Below are positions 16,696 to 25,686 of a stretch of DNA of 32,566 nucleotides, piece after piece. The stretch comes from Bacilli bacterium (GTDB lineage Bacteria > Bacillota_I > Bacilli_A > RF39 > UBA660). A program made the translations under genes and the position numbers. Location of the stretch: NCBI GenBank assembly GCA_028709545.1, contig JAQVWT010000006.1:1-32566 (forward strand), in the 5' to 3' direction. The first letter of the stretch is position 1; each line of letters opens with the position of its first letter. The notes below the pieces were generated by a model, which saw nothing but the letters and a program-made list of their open reading frames with translations, was not told the origin of the DNA and ran no database searches.

Positions 16696-17793
16696 TTATT
16701 TAACCTCTTTAGAAATATTAAGTATTATGCCAATACTTGCAAGTGACACTAAAAGTGATGATCCCCCATAACTAAAGAAGGGGAGTGTTACCCCTGTAAC
16801 TGGAACTAAACCGATAACTACACTAATATTAAGCACAGTTTGGATCATAATCCCAAATATTAATCCAAATGATAAGTATTTAGCAAATAAATCACTTGAA
16901 TTAATACTGATTTTTAATACTTTATAAAATAGAGTAAGATATAAAGTCGCTAAGATAATTATCCCTAAAAAACCAAATTCTTCACTAATTATAGCAAAGA
17001 TAAAATCAGTTTGGGGCTCTGGCAAGTAAAAATGTTTTTGAATTGAATTTCCAAAACCTAAACCAAACAATCCGGCTGGACCAATCGCGTATAAACTTTG
17101 AATGATTTGAAAACCTGATCCTAGAGGGTCACTCCAAGGATTTAAAAAGGATATGATTCTGGCAATACGATAAGGTGCGGCAATAATAAGAGCTGCTATT
17201 CCTACAAGTCCTGTAACCGCAGCATAGGCAAAAAAGTTTAGTTTTATATTTGAAACAAATAACATACCTACAAGTGTACCAACTATGACCATACCAGTGC
17301 CAAAATCTGGTTCAAGCATAATTAAAGCAAAAAAGAGAAATATAATTATTAAAATAGGCACCGCACCTTTTTTAAAGTTAGCCATTATTTTTTCATTATT
17401 AGCAAGATATTTAGCTGTAAATATTATAAGACCTATTTTCGCAAACTCACTTGGCTGGATACCAAAAGATCCTATTCCAAACCAACTTCTAGATCCATTT
17501 CTAATCGTACCTATTCCTGGGATAAGGACAAGCCCTAATAATAAAAAGCAAATTAGAATAATCAAATTTGCTTTTTTATAATATATTTTATAATCTATTT
17601 TTGAAAGAATATACATTCCGAGTATTCCTATGCACAAGAATAATCCTTGATGTTTAAAGAAATATAAAGAATCTTCAAATTTATATTCACTCCATATACT
17701 ACTTGATGAGTAGACCATTATTAAACCAAATAATGATAAACTTAAAACAGTTATTATAATTACTAAGTTATTTTTATTCACTTTAACCCCCAT
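16696..17793 (-). CDS. ftsW: Lipid II polymerase FtsW/SpoVE
   Basis: A 365-aa protein with about ten membrane spans, full length for the family. FtsW motifs in order: MVYSSSS in the first span, SRSWFGIGSFGIQPSEFAKIG, LEPDFGTG, GSGFQIIQSLYAIGPAGLFG, FYLPEPQTDFIFAIISEE with the conserved Asp, and GVTLPFFSYGGSS near the end. It polymerises lipid II into glycan strands at the division septum together with the cognate class B PBP, encoded two genes upstream in the same minus-strand operon. It starts 7 nt after the mraY stop, so coupling is likely. In sporulating relatives the paralogue SpoVE looks the same; the choice cannot be made from sequence alone. Confidence 0.93.
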   Translation of the reverse strand: MGVKVNKNNLVIIITVLSLSLFGLIMVYSSSSIWSEYKFEDSLYFFKHQGLFLCIGILGMYILSKIDYKIYYKKANLIILICFLLLGLVLIPGIGTIRNGSRSWFGIGSFGIQPSEFAKIGLIIFTAKYLANNEKIMANFKKGAVPILIIIFLFFALIMLEPDFGTGMVIVGTLVGMLFVSNIKLNFFAYAAVTGLVGIAALIIAAPYRIARIISFLNPWSDPLGSGFQIIQSLYAIGPAGLFGLGFGNSIQKHFYLPEPQTDFIFAIISEEFGFLGIIILATLYLTLFYKVLKISINSSDLFAKYLSFGLIFGIMIQTVLNISVVIGLVPVTGVTLPFFSYGGSSLLVSLASIGIILNISKEVK

Positions 17794-17800
17794 ATTAAAT

Positions 17801-18793
17801 TTAGATCCAAACTCCGTAAATTATACCAAGCATTGCTAGTAGGAGTCCTACTACCCAAAACAGTTTAACTATATCAGTTTCTGCCCAACCAAGTTCTTCA
17901 AAATGATGATGAAGTGGGGCCTTTTTAAAAACCTTTTTATTAAATTTTCGAATCGCTATTATTTGAATTAAACTAGATAATGTTTCAACTACAAAGACTC
18001 CACCAATAACAATTAAAGATAGTTCATGTTTAGTGAGTATTGCTAAAGTAGCAAGTGCTCCACCTAAGGCAAGAGAGCCTGTATCACCCATAAAGACTTT
18101 AGCAGGATGAGTATTAAAAACTAGAAAACCAAGCAGTGAACCAATTAAGACAAAAGAGAAGATTGCTAGTTCTTGATATCCTAAGACCCAAGTTGTTCCC
18201 CAAGCAATAACTCCATAAGCAATAAATGCCATAACTGAAAGTCCACCACATAATCCGTCTAATCCATCAGTAATATTGACCGCATTAGTTGTTCCAACTA
18301 GGACAAGTAAGATAAAAATACCAAAGCCCCATCCTAGATGAATATCAATATTTAAAGAGCTAATTACTAGTGATGAATCACCACCATTATGTTTATATAT
18401 AATATAAAATACTAGGGCAATGATTATTTGAAAAAATAATTTTGTTAAAGTATTAATACCTTTATTATTATGATATCTAACTTTTAATAAATCATCGACA
18501 AATCCAAGTATTGCATAACAGACAAAGACATACATTAAAATAGTAAGGTTAAAATTCATCTCTATCGAGCCTCTTAAATAAAGAAGAATCATTATTACTA
18601 TTGTGGGGATAATAAATATTAAGCCGCCAATAGTTGGAGTTCCATCTTTTTTTAAGTGCCGTTTATTAATAAGCCTACTAACTGTCTGACTTGCTTTTAT
18701 TTTTTTTAAAAATGGTATTAATATAACTGCTGTGATTAAAGACAAAATAAATCCAAGCATTAAACCCAAAACTGATTTTGCTAATATTAACAT
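17801..18793 (-). CDS. mraY: Phospho-N-acetylmuramoyl-pentapeptide transferase MraY
   Basis: A 330-aa multispanning enzyme that transfers phospho-MurNAc-pentapeptide to undecaprenyl phosphate, making lipid I. Signature motifs are visible: KKDGTPTIGGL near the N terminus, DDLLK with the conserved Asp pair, NITDGLDGL, FMGDTGSLALGG and the loop APLHHHFEELGW. I start at the ATG at 18793, which has AGAGGTG at a spacing of 7 nt; a GTG at 18802 is in frame but overlaps that site. It sits between the class B PBP and ftsW, as in a partial dcw cluster, but murD, murE and murF are missing here. Confidence 0.96.
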   Translation of the reverse strand: MLILAKSVLGLMLGFILSLITAVILIPFLKKIKASQTVSRLINKRHLKKDGTPTIGGLIFIIPTIVIMILLYLRGSIEMNFNLTILMYVFVCYAILGFVDDLLKVRYHNNKGINTLTKLFFQIIIALVFYIIYKHNGGDSSLVISSLNIDIHLGWGFGIFILLVLVGTTNAVNITDGLDGLCGGLSVMAFIAYGVIAWGTTWVLGYQELAIFSFVLIGSLLGFLVFNTHPAKVFMGDTGSLALGGALATLAILTKHELSLIVIGGVFVVETLSSLIQIIAIRKFNKKVFKKAPLHHHFEELGWAETDIVKLFWVVGLLLAMLGIIYGVWI

Positions 18794-18842
18794 TTTATGC
18801 ACCTCTTTTTTATTATACTATTAATTACTGTTTATTGTAAAC

Positions 18843-20747
18843 CTAATTTAACATTAGCTTAACAGTGCTACCTTCTTTTATATAGCTTCCACCCTTAGGG
18901 CTTTGACTAATTATTTTAGTCCCACTGCCACTATATTCTATTTTAAAATTTTTTAAAAATTCTTTTATTTCCTTAATATCTTTTCCTTCAATATTTTCTA
19001 GATATAAATATTTTGTATCTAGCCATGTATAAGTTCTTAAAAGTTCATTTTTAACTGGCTTATATTCTTTATAATCAATAATACTTAGCATAATATTTTT
19101 AGCTATAGGTGCGGCAACGGTTCCGCCATATTGAGTAACCCCTTTGGGATTATCAATTGCTACATATACTAAATAATCAGGGTTATCTGCTGGCATAAAA
19201 CCAATAAATGATAATATATAATTCCCTACCATATATATGCCATTATTAACTTTTTGGGCAGTTCCTGTTTTTCCGCCAACCCGATAATTTTCAATATAGG
19301 CATTTCTCCCAGTTCCATGAGCAACAACTCTTTCCAGTGTATATTTTACCAGGTTAGATGTTTCTTCGGTTATTACTTGTTTAATAAACTGGGGTTTATT
19401 TAAAAGAATCATTTCATTGGTTTCTGGTTCACTGATACTTCTTAAAATATAAGGTGTATATAAATTTCCACCATTTATTGCCGCAGCAACCCCGCGAACT
19501 TGCTGGATAGGGGTAACACTTATTCCTTGTCCAAAAGCCGTGGTTGCTGTTTCAACTGGTCCCATCTGATCAAGTTTAAATAAAATACCTGATGCCTCAC
19601 CATTTAAATCAATACCAGTTTTAGAACCAAAACCAAAATCAATTAAATAATTATATAATCTCTTTGTACCAAGTTTTTGTCCTAAGGAAACAAAACCAGG
19701 GTTGCAACTGTTTTGAACAACCTCTAAATAAGTTTGAGTCCCATGACCACCAGCTTTCCAACATTTTATTCTAGCACCATCAACCATAACTGAACCAGTA
19801 TCATGAAAATAATCTTCAAATAAATTGACAGTTTTTTCCTCAAGAGAGGCAGCTAAAGTAATTATTTTAAAAGTAGAGCCGGGCTCATATGTTCCCCAAA
19901 TTGGCAGGTTTCTATTTATAACTTCAGTTGTATAATTTTGATAATTATTGGGATTAAAATTAGGTCTGCTACTCATTGCAATGATTTCTCCGTTATTAGG
20001 ATCCATGACTAAAATCAGTGCTTGCTCGGGATTAAAACTAGTCATAGCATTATCAAGTTCTCTTTCAACTGCTTCTTGAATATTAAGATCAATTGTAAGG
20101 GAAATGTTATTTCCATTTACTGGGGCATCATAAACTTCACTAAGTTTAAGTCTGGCACCTTTTCCATCGGAATAATATTTAATCGCGCCATTATTACCTT
20201 TTAAATATTTATCATACTGGAGCTCTATACCCGATAATCCTTGGTTATCAATACCTACATATCCTAGAACATGCGATAAAAGCTCATTATAAGGATAATA
20301 TCTTTTAGATTCTTTAACTAAATACACTCCATCATAACCAAGTTTATTAATCGCATCAGCTGTCTCATAACTAAGACCTCGTCCTTCTGGATGAATTCTC
20401 TCAATTGCTGTTTTTTTAGAAATATGTTTAAACATATTTAAATAATCGGTATTTAAAATATCAGCTAAATCTTTAGCTACTTTATCTTTTTCTTTAATTT
20501 GATTAGGAATTACTACTAAACTAGTTGTTGTAATATTACTAGCAAGAACTAAACCATTTCGATCAGTAATAAGTCCTCGATCAGCAAGAATTGGTAAATT
20601 ACGACTCCATAAATTATGAGCAAGCTCATTTAAATCTTTAGTCTTAAATACTTGAACATAAAATAGACGAATAATAATTGCCAAAAAACATAACAATATT
20701 ATTAAAAACATATAATATAATCTTTTTTGAATCTTATAATGAAACAC
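18843..20747 (-). CDS. Class B penicillin-binding protein (FtsI/PbpB or SpoVD) with PASTA domain
   Basis: A 634-aa transpeptidase. An N-terminal membrane span (about 10-32) leads to a PBP dimerisation domain, including the ADRGLITDRNG motif, and then the transpeptidase domain. The active-site Ser is in STFK (291-294), the second motif is SCN (347-349) and the third is KTGTA (493-497). One C-terminal PASTA domain (about 582-634; KIISQSPKGGSYIKEGSTVKL). It cross-links septal peptidoglycan with FtsW. The GTG at 20747 lies 6 nt past AAGGTGA; a further in-frame GTG at 20756 overlaps that site. One PASTA domain matches SpoVD more than B. subtilis PbpB, which has two, but this window gives no evidence for sporulation. 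First gene of the PBP-mraY-ftsW operon. Confidence 0.93.
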   Translation of the reverse strand: MFHYKIQKRLYYMFLIILLCFLAIIIRLFYVQVFKTKDLNELAHNLWSRNLPILADRGLITDRNGLVLASNITTTSLVVIPNQIKEKDKVAKDLADILNTDYLNMFKHISKKTAIERIHPEGRGLSYETADAINKLGYDGVYLVKESKRYYPYNELLSHVLGYVGIDNQGLSGIELQYDKYLKGNNGAIKYYSDGKGARLKLSEVYDAPVNGNNISLTIDLNIQEAVERELDNAMTSFNPEQALILVMDPNNGEIIAMSSRPNFNPNNYQNYTTEVINRNLPIWGTYEPGSTFKIITLAASLEEKTVNLFEDYFHDTGSVMVDGARIKCWKAGGHGTQTYLEVVQNSCNPGFVSLGQKLGTKRLYNYLIDFGFGSKTGIDLNGEASGILFKLDQMGPVETATTAFGQGISVTPIQQVRGVAAAINGGNLYTPYILRSISEPETNEMILLNKPQFIKQVITEETSNLVKYTLERVVAHGTGRNAYIENYRVGGKTGTAQKVNNGIYMVGNYILSFIGFMPADNPDYLVYVAIDNPKGVTQYGGTVAAPIAKNIMLSIIDYKEYKPVKNELLRTYTWLDTKYLYLENIEGKDIKEIKEFLKNFKIEYSGSGTKIISQSPKGGSYIKEGSTVKLMLN

Positions 20748-20799
20748 TAAAATCACCTTATAAATAATATGCAGAATTAAAGAAAATATAAAAAGGTTG

Positions 20800-20828
20800 C
20801 TGACAAATCAAGTAAAATAAGTTATAAT
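20800..20828 (+). promoter_or_regulatory. Strong promoter of the putative hypervariable surface protein
   Basis: CTGACA, 17-nt spacer, TATAAT, with a start point near 20835. It lies in the divergent gap facing the PBP-mraY-ftsW operon, so both transcription units share this 111-nt region; no clear minus-strand promoter was found. Confidence 0.75.
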
Positions 20829-20858
20829 CTATATTAGATGATAACAAAGGAGATGCTT

Positions 20859-22610
20859 ATGAAAATAAAAGGCTTTAAAATATCAAGAAGAAAAGCAATT
20901 ATTTATTTAACATACGCTGTTATTGTCATGTTAGGTATTGTTTTAACTAGCACTTTCAGTGACTTTACAAGTAGAAGTGAAGGTGAGGCTGCTAATATAA
21001 AAGTAGCAGGTATGAATTATAATGTTAAAATAAATGGAATAGATACTAAAATAATAACTGCTCCCGGTAATAAAGATACGATAGCAAACGTTATAATAAT
21101 ATCTCAAAATACAGTAGATTCAAAATATGAACTTATTTATAAAGTATGTTCAGATTCATCATGCACAGCATATATAGCAAAGCCAGAAGATTTATATATA
21201 GAATACTCATCAAAAACAACAGATGAAGTTAGTGGAGCAATTACTAGTTTAGGTGCTAAACAAATAAGAATAGCTGTAATTAATACAAGCTCAACAACAT
21301 ATTATGTTGAACTTGATATCAATGCAGGCTATATCCACAATACTCTAGCACTTAAAAACCAAATAGCTTCTGAATATAATGAAGAAGATGTAACAATAGC
21401 CGCTATTATAGATGGGGATCTATCAACAACATTTCCAACAACAAAAGAATATATAGCAACAGTAGAATGTGAGACAAACAAGGGAAAATCAAACGCAAGT
21501 GGAACAGCAACACGGAATGGTACAAAATGGGTAGTAGATATAATTGGCACCGATTCAGGTAAGACTGTTTGTAATGTATATTTTAATGAGCCTACCTTAA
21601 GAGATAAGATTTTATCGCAAGGTGGAGGAGCAACAGTAATTGAGGCCAAAGGCACTCCAGACTTTAGTGTTATAAATGTCCCAAGTGGATTATACGCATC
21701 TGCAGATGAATATGGTACCTCATATTATTATCGTGGAGTTAAAACTGAGCTTGATAATAATTTAATCTGGGGAGGCTTCCAGTGGAAGTTGGTCAGAATC
21801 AATGGAGATGGATCTATAAGACTTATATATAATGGAACAGCGGCACAGTTTGATACAAACGGAACAGTCAATGATATAGGACTCGATACACAAATAGAAG
21901 AAACTCATGCCTGGAATGAAACAAATAGAGACGATGCCAAATATATTGGATATATGTATGGAGGCGCCAATGGAAGTGCATCCACATCAAGACATGGAAG
22001 TATACCAACCGCAGCTACCTACAATCAAACCAATACCAATATGAAAACAATACTAGATAATTGGTATAAGATTAACATATTTGATAAAGGCTTAGGATCC
22101 CAGGTAGCAGATAATCTATTTTGTAATGACCGACAACTTCAAAGTGAGGTAGGTGGAGGATCAACAGGTACTGGTATAGGAACTAGTGTGACCTATTATG
22201 CCGCATATTATCGTTTATATAAACTTAGCACAAAATCACCAACCTTAAAATGTGGATTACAAAATGATCAATTTACCATCAGTGTGGATGGAGAAGTAGG
22301 AAATGGAGCCCTTACTTATCCAGTGGGGTTGTTAACAGCAGATGAAGCATCAATGGCAGGCTTAGTATATGGAATAGCTAATAGTACAAATTATTTATAT
22401 ACCAATCAGCATTGGTGGTTGTTTTCGCCGTTCATTATGTTCTCGTATGGGAATGCGAACGGGTGGAACGTTCTTTCGTCTGGTGATTTGTACGCCAGCA
22501 TCGTGAATAACACCTACGGGGCGCGTCTGTCCGTTTCTCTTATATCATCTACCAGAGTAACCGGAACCAGTAGTGCAAACGATCCATTCATAGTACTAGC
22601 TGTAGAGTGA
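20859..22610 (+). CDS. Membrane-anchored surface protein with C-terminal lectin-like domain, putative DGR target
   Basis: A 583-aa protein. The ATG at 20859 lies 6 nt past AAAGGAG. An uncleaved signal anchor (about 9-32) is followed by a beta-rich region (to about 230). The C-terminal half then contains LIWGGFQWKLVRINGDGSIR and ends in WWLFSP...GARLSVSLI...DPFIVLAVE. This ending matches formylglycine-generating-enzyme/C-type-lectin-like domains (DUF6273-like), the fold that carries variable regions of diversity-generating retroelements. Codons for residues 519-561 are strikingly different from the rest: about 29 of 45 end in G or C and many are NNC (TTC, TAC, GCC, AGC, ATC, ACC), as expected from adenine mutagenesis of AAC codons. 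No reverse transcriptase or template repeat lies in the window. Probably displayed outside the cell to bind a ligand. Confidence 0.7.
   Translation: MKIKGFKISRRKAIIYLTYAVIVMLGIVLTSTFSDFTSRSEGEAANIKVAGMNYNVKINGIDTKIITAPGNKDTIANVIIISQNTVDSKYELIYKVCSDSSCTAYIAKPEDLYIEYSSKTTDEVSGAITSLGAKQIRIAVINTSSTTYYVELDINAGYIHNTLALKNQIASEYNEEDVTIAAIIDGDLSTTFPTTKEYIATVECETNKGKSNASGTATRNGTKWVVDIIGTDSGKTVCNVYFNEPTLRDKILSQGGGATVIEAKGTPDFSVINVPSGLYASADEYGTSYYYRGVKTELDNNLIWGGFQWKLVRINGDGSIRLIYNGTAAQFDTNGTVNDIGLDTQIEETHAWNETNRDDAKYIGYMYGGANGSASTSRHGSIPTAATYNQTNTNMKTILDNWYKINIFDKGLGSQVADNLFCNDRQLQSEVGGGSTGTGIGTSVTYYAAYYRLYKLSTKSPTLKCGLQNDQFTISVDGEVGNGALTYPVGLLTADEASMAGLVYGIANSTNYLYTNQHWWLFSPFIMFSYGNANGWNVLSSGDLYASIVNNTYGARLSVSLISSTRVTGTSSANDPFIVLAVE
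22413..22541 (+). repeat. Putative DGR variable region
   Basis: A 129-bp segment encoding WWLFSP to SVSL. It is far richer in G+C than its surroundings and made largely of NNC/NNG codons, while invariant-looking positions (WW, SP, G, GAR) fall where lectin-type DGR targets keep scaffold residues. It ends in CTGTCCGTTTCTCTT, the position where a homing-initiation sequence would lie. Template repeat not present in the window; inference. Confidence 0.5.
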
Positions 22611-22650
22611 GATAATAGAAGCTCGCTACTCTGAACTCTGAACCGATCTT

Positions 22651-22691
22651 CCCGAAAAACATTTCCGGGGTGGAAAAAAAGAGTGTTTCCA
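22651..22691 (+). other. Two adjacent hairpins downstream of the variable region
   Basis: CCCGAAA / TTTCCGGG (22651-22669, one bulge) and TGGAAA / TTTCCA (22671-22691), preceded by a tandem ACTCTGA-ACTCTGA at about 22628. DGR target genes often carry hairpin structures shortly after the variable region that help homing. A terminator role is possible, but there is no T-run. Confidence 0.4.
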
Positions 22692-22747
22692 GTTTATTGG
22701 ATCTATTAAGAATCATTGAAATGAGTGTAAAGATAGGAATATGATAT

Positions 22748-23419
22748 ATGAAAAATAATAAAGTAAATGGACCCTTACTTGCTATAATTATTACCATTAT
22801 TATTTTAATTGGTGGGTATTTTATTGGTAAATATGTTGCGGGTTTATATAATAAAAAACATAATACTAATCAGAATATTTTACAAATATTAAGAATAATA
22901 AATGATGTTCCAATTGATTATGTTTTAGAAGATGGTTCTAAAACATTAAGTGAACTTTGTAAAAAAGATACAGGTATTTGTAATGAGGAAGTAGGAGTAA
23001 TAACTTTAGATAATCAAGATTTAAGACTATTTATATATGCTAAGTTTGATAATCCTAATGATTTAGAAACTATATATTTTAAATTTAATGATAAAAAAAT
23101 CGGTTCTTTTATTTATCTTAATAAGTTTGAAATATTTGCTGAAAAGTATTTACTTATAACTGAACCTAATAGTGATAATAATAATTTTGTTATTCATTTA
23201 TATGATAAATCAGGAAAAGAAGTTGCAAGTTATGAGGCAACTAATATTGAATATGATTATAAACTTGAAAGTAACGAACTTTATTATTATCATTGTAATT
23301 TATCCAATTCTAATATAGTTGATGGAGAAGTATTACCAAAAGTTTCTTATTATAAAATTAAACCAGATAATATCACTGAAAAAGTAGAAATATCATCTAG
23401 TTATCAAAGATGTAATTAG
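22748..23419 (+). CDS. Single-span membrane protein, unknown family
   Basis: A 223-aa protein with an N-terminal signal anchor (residues 9-29, mostly Ile/Leu/Val with Gly), then an extracellular domain of about 190 residues. It has a Cys pair (LCKKDTGIC) near residue 75 and further Cys near the C terminus (YHCN, YQRCN), which may form disulfides. Acidic and Asn-rich; I recognise no domain. TAGGAA lies about 9 nt upstream of the ATG. It follows the putative DGR target after 137 nt, and could be an accessory surface protein or unrelated. Confidence 0.65.
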   Translation: MKNNKVNGPLLAIIITIIILIGGYFIGKYVAGLYNKKHNTNQNILQILRIINDVPIDYVLEDGSKTLSELCKKDTGICNEEVGVITLDNQDLRLFIYAKFDNPNDLETIYFKFNDKKIGSFIYLNKFEIFAEKYLLITEPNSDNNNFVIHLYDKSGKEVASYEATNIEYDYKLESNELYYYHCNLSNSNIVDGEVLPKVSYYKIKPDNITEKVEISSSYQRCN

Positions 23420-23453
23420 AATTAAATTTATATAAATAAAAATTTATTCTGTA

Positions 23454-23462
23454 TGATATAAT
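23454..23462 (+). promoter_or_regulatory. Extended -10 promoter (TGATATAAT)
   Basis: TGn followed by TATAAT, with no good -35 at 17 nt. It lies 26 nt upstream of the ATG at 23488, just before the GGGAG ribosome binding site. Confidence 0.5.
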
Positions 23463-23487
23463 AATAAGTAGATGGGAGTTTTATAAT

Positions 23488-24513
23488 ATGAATAAGATTA
23501 AATTAAATCTTATAACAGATGAATTAGATTTATTATTTAAAGATATAATTAAACTTTTTAATGATTCGGAAGGTTTAAATGATTATCCAGAGTTTGATTT
23601 ATCAGAGTTTGCTGGCAAAATGACTGAACAAATGACTTTAAAAGAGGCTAGAGAATTGTTGAAAAAGATTAATCAAGTTGTAGAAGTACAAAAAAAGATT
23701 ATCGATGATGTTTATGAAAAAGAGAACATGTTTGCAAAATTAGATTATGCGCGTTTTGGATATCCTAGAATTTCAAAATATAATAATTATTATATTATTA
23801 CAATTGATGCATTAAAAAACAGTCATAAAAAACAAGTTGAAAGAAATGCTAAGACAGTATTTTCTTGTGTTTATGATAAGGATGGCAATATTCTAATACC
23901 TTTTAATGAAGAAAATAATCAAATACAAAGTTTAGATGAAAATAATTTTATTATTAAATTAAACGGAATAAAAAAGGTTGATCACTATAAACTAAACGAT
24001 AATAAATGTGAGAAAGTTTTTACTGTTGATTATAATTATCAAGATAAGTATAGCTTTAATAAGAATATGAGTGCTTGGGCAAGTAAAGGACTTGCAATTG
24101 TAGTAATTAATAATCGTGAATATTTATATTCTATAAAAGATGCTAAGCTATTATCTTATGGTTTTACTAAAATTGAATCTATCCAAGATAATAATTGGGA
24201 AAAAACTGATTTTACTAAGGAATATAATTGTTGCCGAGCGACTTTAGATGTTGAATCTGATATTGAGTTTGATGGTAAAGATCCAAATATTTCAGCAACA
24301 TTAGTTGGTTATATTAGTTCTGATGGAAAGCTGATAAATAACTTTATTAATTTAGAAAGTGGAGATATAATTTTAACTCCACCAGGAAAAGAAAACGAAA
24401 CAGAAGAAGTTACTATGAAAGATTTGAATAACAAGGTTATTTATAATCTAAATACATTAGATAGACTTTCTAAAAACAGAGAAGCGATGATTAAATATTT
24501 AAACTTAAGATAA
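23488..24513 (+). CDS. Unknown soluble protein
   Basis: A 341-aa acidic, Lys/Asn-rich protein with no signal peptide or membrane span. The first 80 residues look helical (DLLFKDIIKLFND, LKEARELLKKINQVVE). The rest alternates short strands, with repeated motifs built like DKDGNILIPFNEEN and SSDGKLINNFINLESGDI, as in WG-repeat or beta-propeller-like proteins. That comparison is weak. GGGAG ribosome binding site about 10 nt upstream. Monocistronic: own promoter in front and a clear terminator at 24512 behind. Confidence 0.65.
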   Translation: MNKIKLNLITDELDLLFKDIIKLFNDSEGLNDYPEFDLSEFAGKMTEQMTLKEARELLKKINQVVEVQKKIIDDVYEKENMFAKLDYARFGYPRISKYNNYYIITIDALKNSHKKQVERNAKTVFSCVYDKDGNILIPFNEENNQIQSLDENNFIIKLNGIKKVDHYKLNDNKCEKVFTVDYNYQDKYSFNKNMSAWASKGLAIVVINNREYLYSIKDAKLLSYGFTKIESIQDNNWEKTDFTKEYNCCRATLDVESDIEFDGKDPNISATLVGYISSDGKLINNFINLESGDIILTPPGKENETEEVTMKDLNNKVIYNLNTLDRLSKNREAMIKYLNLR

Positions 24514-24537
24514 GAACAAAAGCAGTTCTTATTTTTT
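24512..24537 (+). terminator. Terminator between the unknown gene and murG
   Basis: AAGAAC / GTTCTT stem (24512-24517 and 24525-24530), then A and six T. The 5' arm begins in the stop codon. Confidence 0.75.
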
Positions 24538-24558
24538 CTTTACAAAAGACTGCAAAAA

Positions 24559-24585
24559 AGTTCCTTTTTGTTATATAATGGAACT
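24559..24585 (+). promoter_or_regulatory. Inverted repeat around the murG -10 region
   Basis: AGTTCC and GGAACT flank a 15-nt interval that contains TATAAT (24574-24579), the likely -10 of the murG operon. A regulator bound here would block the promoter, or the repeat may fold in the leader. No good -35 is seen at 17 nt. Confidence 0.4.
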
Positions 24586-24600
24586 AGAGGTGAATGCAAG

Positions 24601-25677
24601 GTGCGTGTAATTATAACAGCCGGTGGAACTGGGGGACATATTATTCCAGCTCTGGCAATAGCAGATAAAGTTATGGAACTTGATAACGGAAGTGAAATTC
24701 TTTATATAGGGACTCATAACCGGATGGAAAAAGATCTTGTTCCCAATAGAGGTTATCGATATGAACCGATTGAAATTTATGGTCTTAGTAAAAGAGATTT
24801 TAAAACTAATTTTAAAAATATTGGTTTAATAATTAAAGCTAAAAAAAGATGTTTAAAGTTAATTGAAGAATTTAAGCCTGACGTAGTTGTTGGGGTAGGT
24901 GGCTATGTTACTTTTCCAGTTTTAAGAGCTGCTAAAAAGTTAGGAATAAAAACTTTTATTCATGAGCAAAATAGTATTCCTGGTAAAAGTAATCGCGTTT
25001 TAGCACATTCAGCAGATAAAATTGGCCTTAGTTTTGCCGATTCAATCAAATATTTTGATGTAAAAAAATGTGTAATAACTGGGAACCCATGTTCTGAGTT
25101 TGCACTTGATGCTAAAGCAACACCTAAGACAAAATTTGGCTTAAGTAGAAGTAAAAAAAGTATTTTAATTGTTCAAGGTAGTCTGGGATCAAGTGTTATG
25201 AATAATAAGATGTTAGATTATTTAATGAGTATTGATAAAGAAGATTATGATGTTTTATATATAACTGGAAAAGATCATTATGATACATTTTCTCAAAATA
25301 AATTTAGTAAGAATGTTAAAGTTGTGCCTTATGTTGATAATCTAGCAGCTTTAATGAAGGATATGGACTTAATTATTTCAAGAGCAGGAGCGAGTACAAT
25401 TAGTGAGATAACCGCACTTGCAATTCCTAACATATTAATTCCTAGTCCATATGTTGCTAATAATCATCAGTTTTATAATGCTCTTAGTATTAAAGAAGCA
25501 GGAGCTGGTGATATGATAGAAGAGGCAGATTTAACAACAGAGTTATTAAAGAAAAAAATAAACAAAATTTTAACAAATAATAACTATAAAGAAAAAATGA
25601 TTAAAAACTTAAAGAAAATAGCTATTCCAAATAGTAGTACGATTATATATGATGTTTTAAAAGACTTAACAAAGTAG
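24601..25677 (+). CDS. murG: UDP-GlcNAc : lipid I GlcNAc transferase MurG
   Basis: A 358-aa GT28 glycosyltransferase of the cytoplasmic membrane face that turns lipid I into lipid II. Motifs: GGTGGHI near the N terminus, GVGGYVTFPVLRAAK, HEQNSIPGKSNR, GSLGS at the start of the C-terminal domain, and SRAGASTISEITALAIPNILIP with PYVANNHQ, the donor-binding region. The start is GTG at 24601, giving VRVIITAGGTGG, with AGAGG about 10 nt upstream. ftsQ follows at once. murG-ftsQ lies apart from the PBP-mraY-ftsW operon and on the opposite strand, so the usual division and cell wall cluster is split here. Confidence 0.96.
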   Translation: MRVIITAGGTGGHIIPALAIADKVMELDNGSEILYIGTHNRMEKDLVPNRGYRYEPIEIYGLSKRDFKTNFKNIGLIIKAKKRCLKLIEEFKPDVVVGVGGYVTFPVLRAAKKLGIKTFIHEQNSIPGKSNRVLAHSADKIGLSFADSIKYFDVKKCVITGNPCSEFALDAKATPKTKFGLSRSKKSILIVQGSLGSSVMNNKMLDYLMSIDKEDYDVLYITGKDHYDTFSQNKFSKNVKVVPYVDNLAALMKDMDLIISRAGASTISEITALAIPNILIPSPYVANNHQFYNALSIKEAGAGDMIEEADLTTELLKKKINKILTNNNYKEKMIKNLKKIAIPNSSTIIYDVLKDLTK

Positions 25678-25686
25678 GTGGAAAAA

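Noticed and set aside
20859-22610. A DGR template repeat or reverse transcriptase near the variable region
   Set aside because: No gene in the window has reverse transcriptase motifs such as YxDD, and no second copy of the GC-rich segment was seen. If a DGR exists, it is elsewhere.
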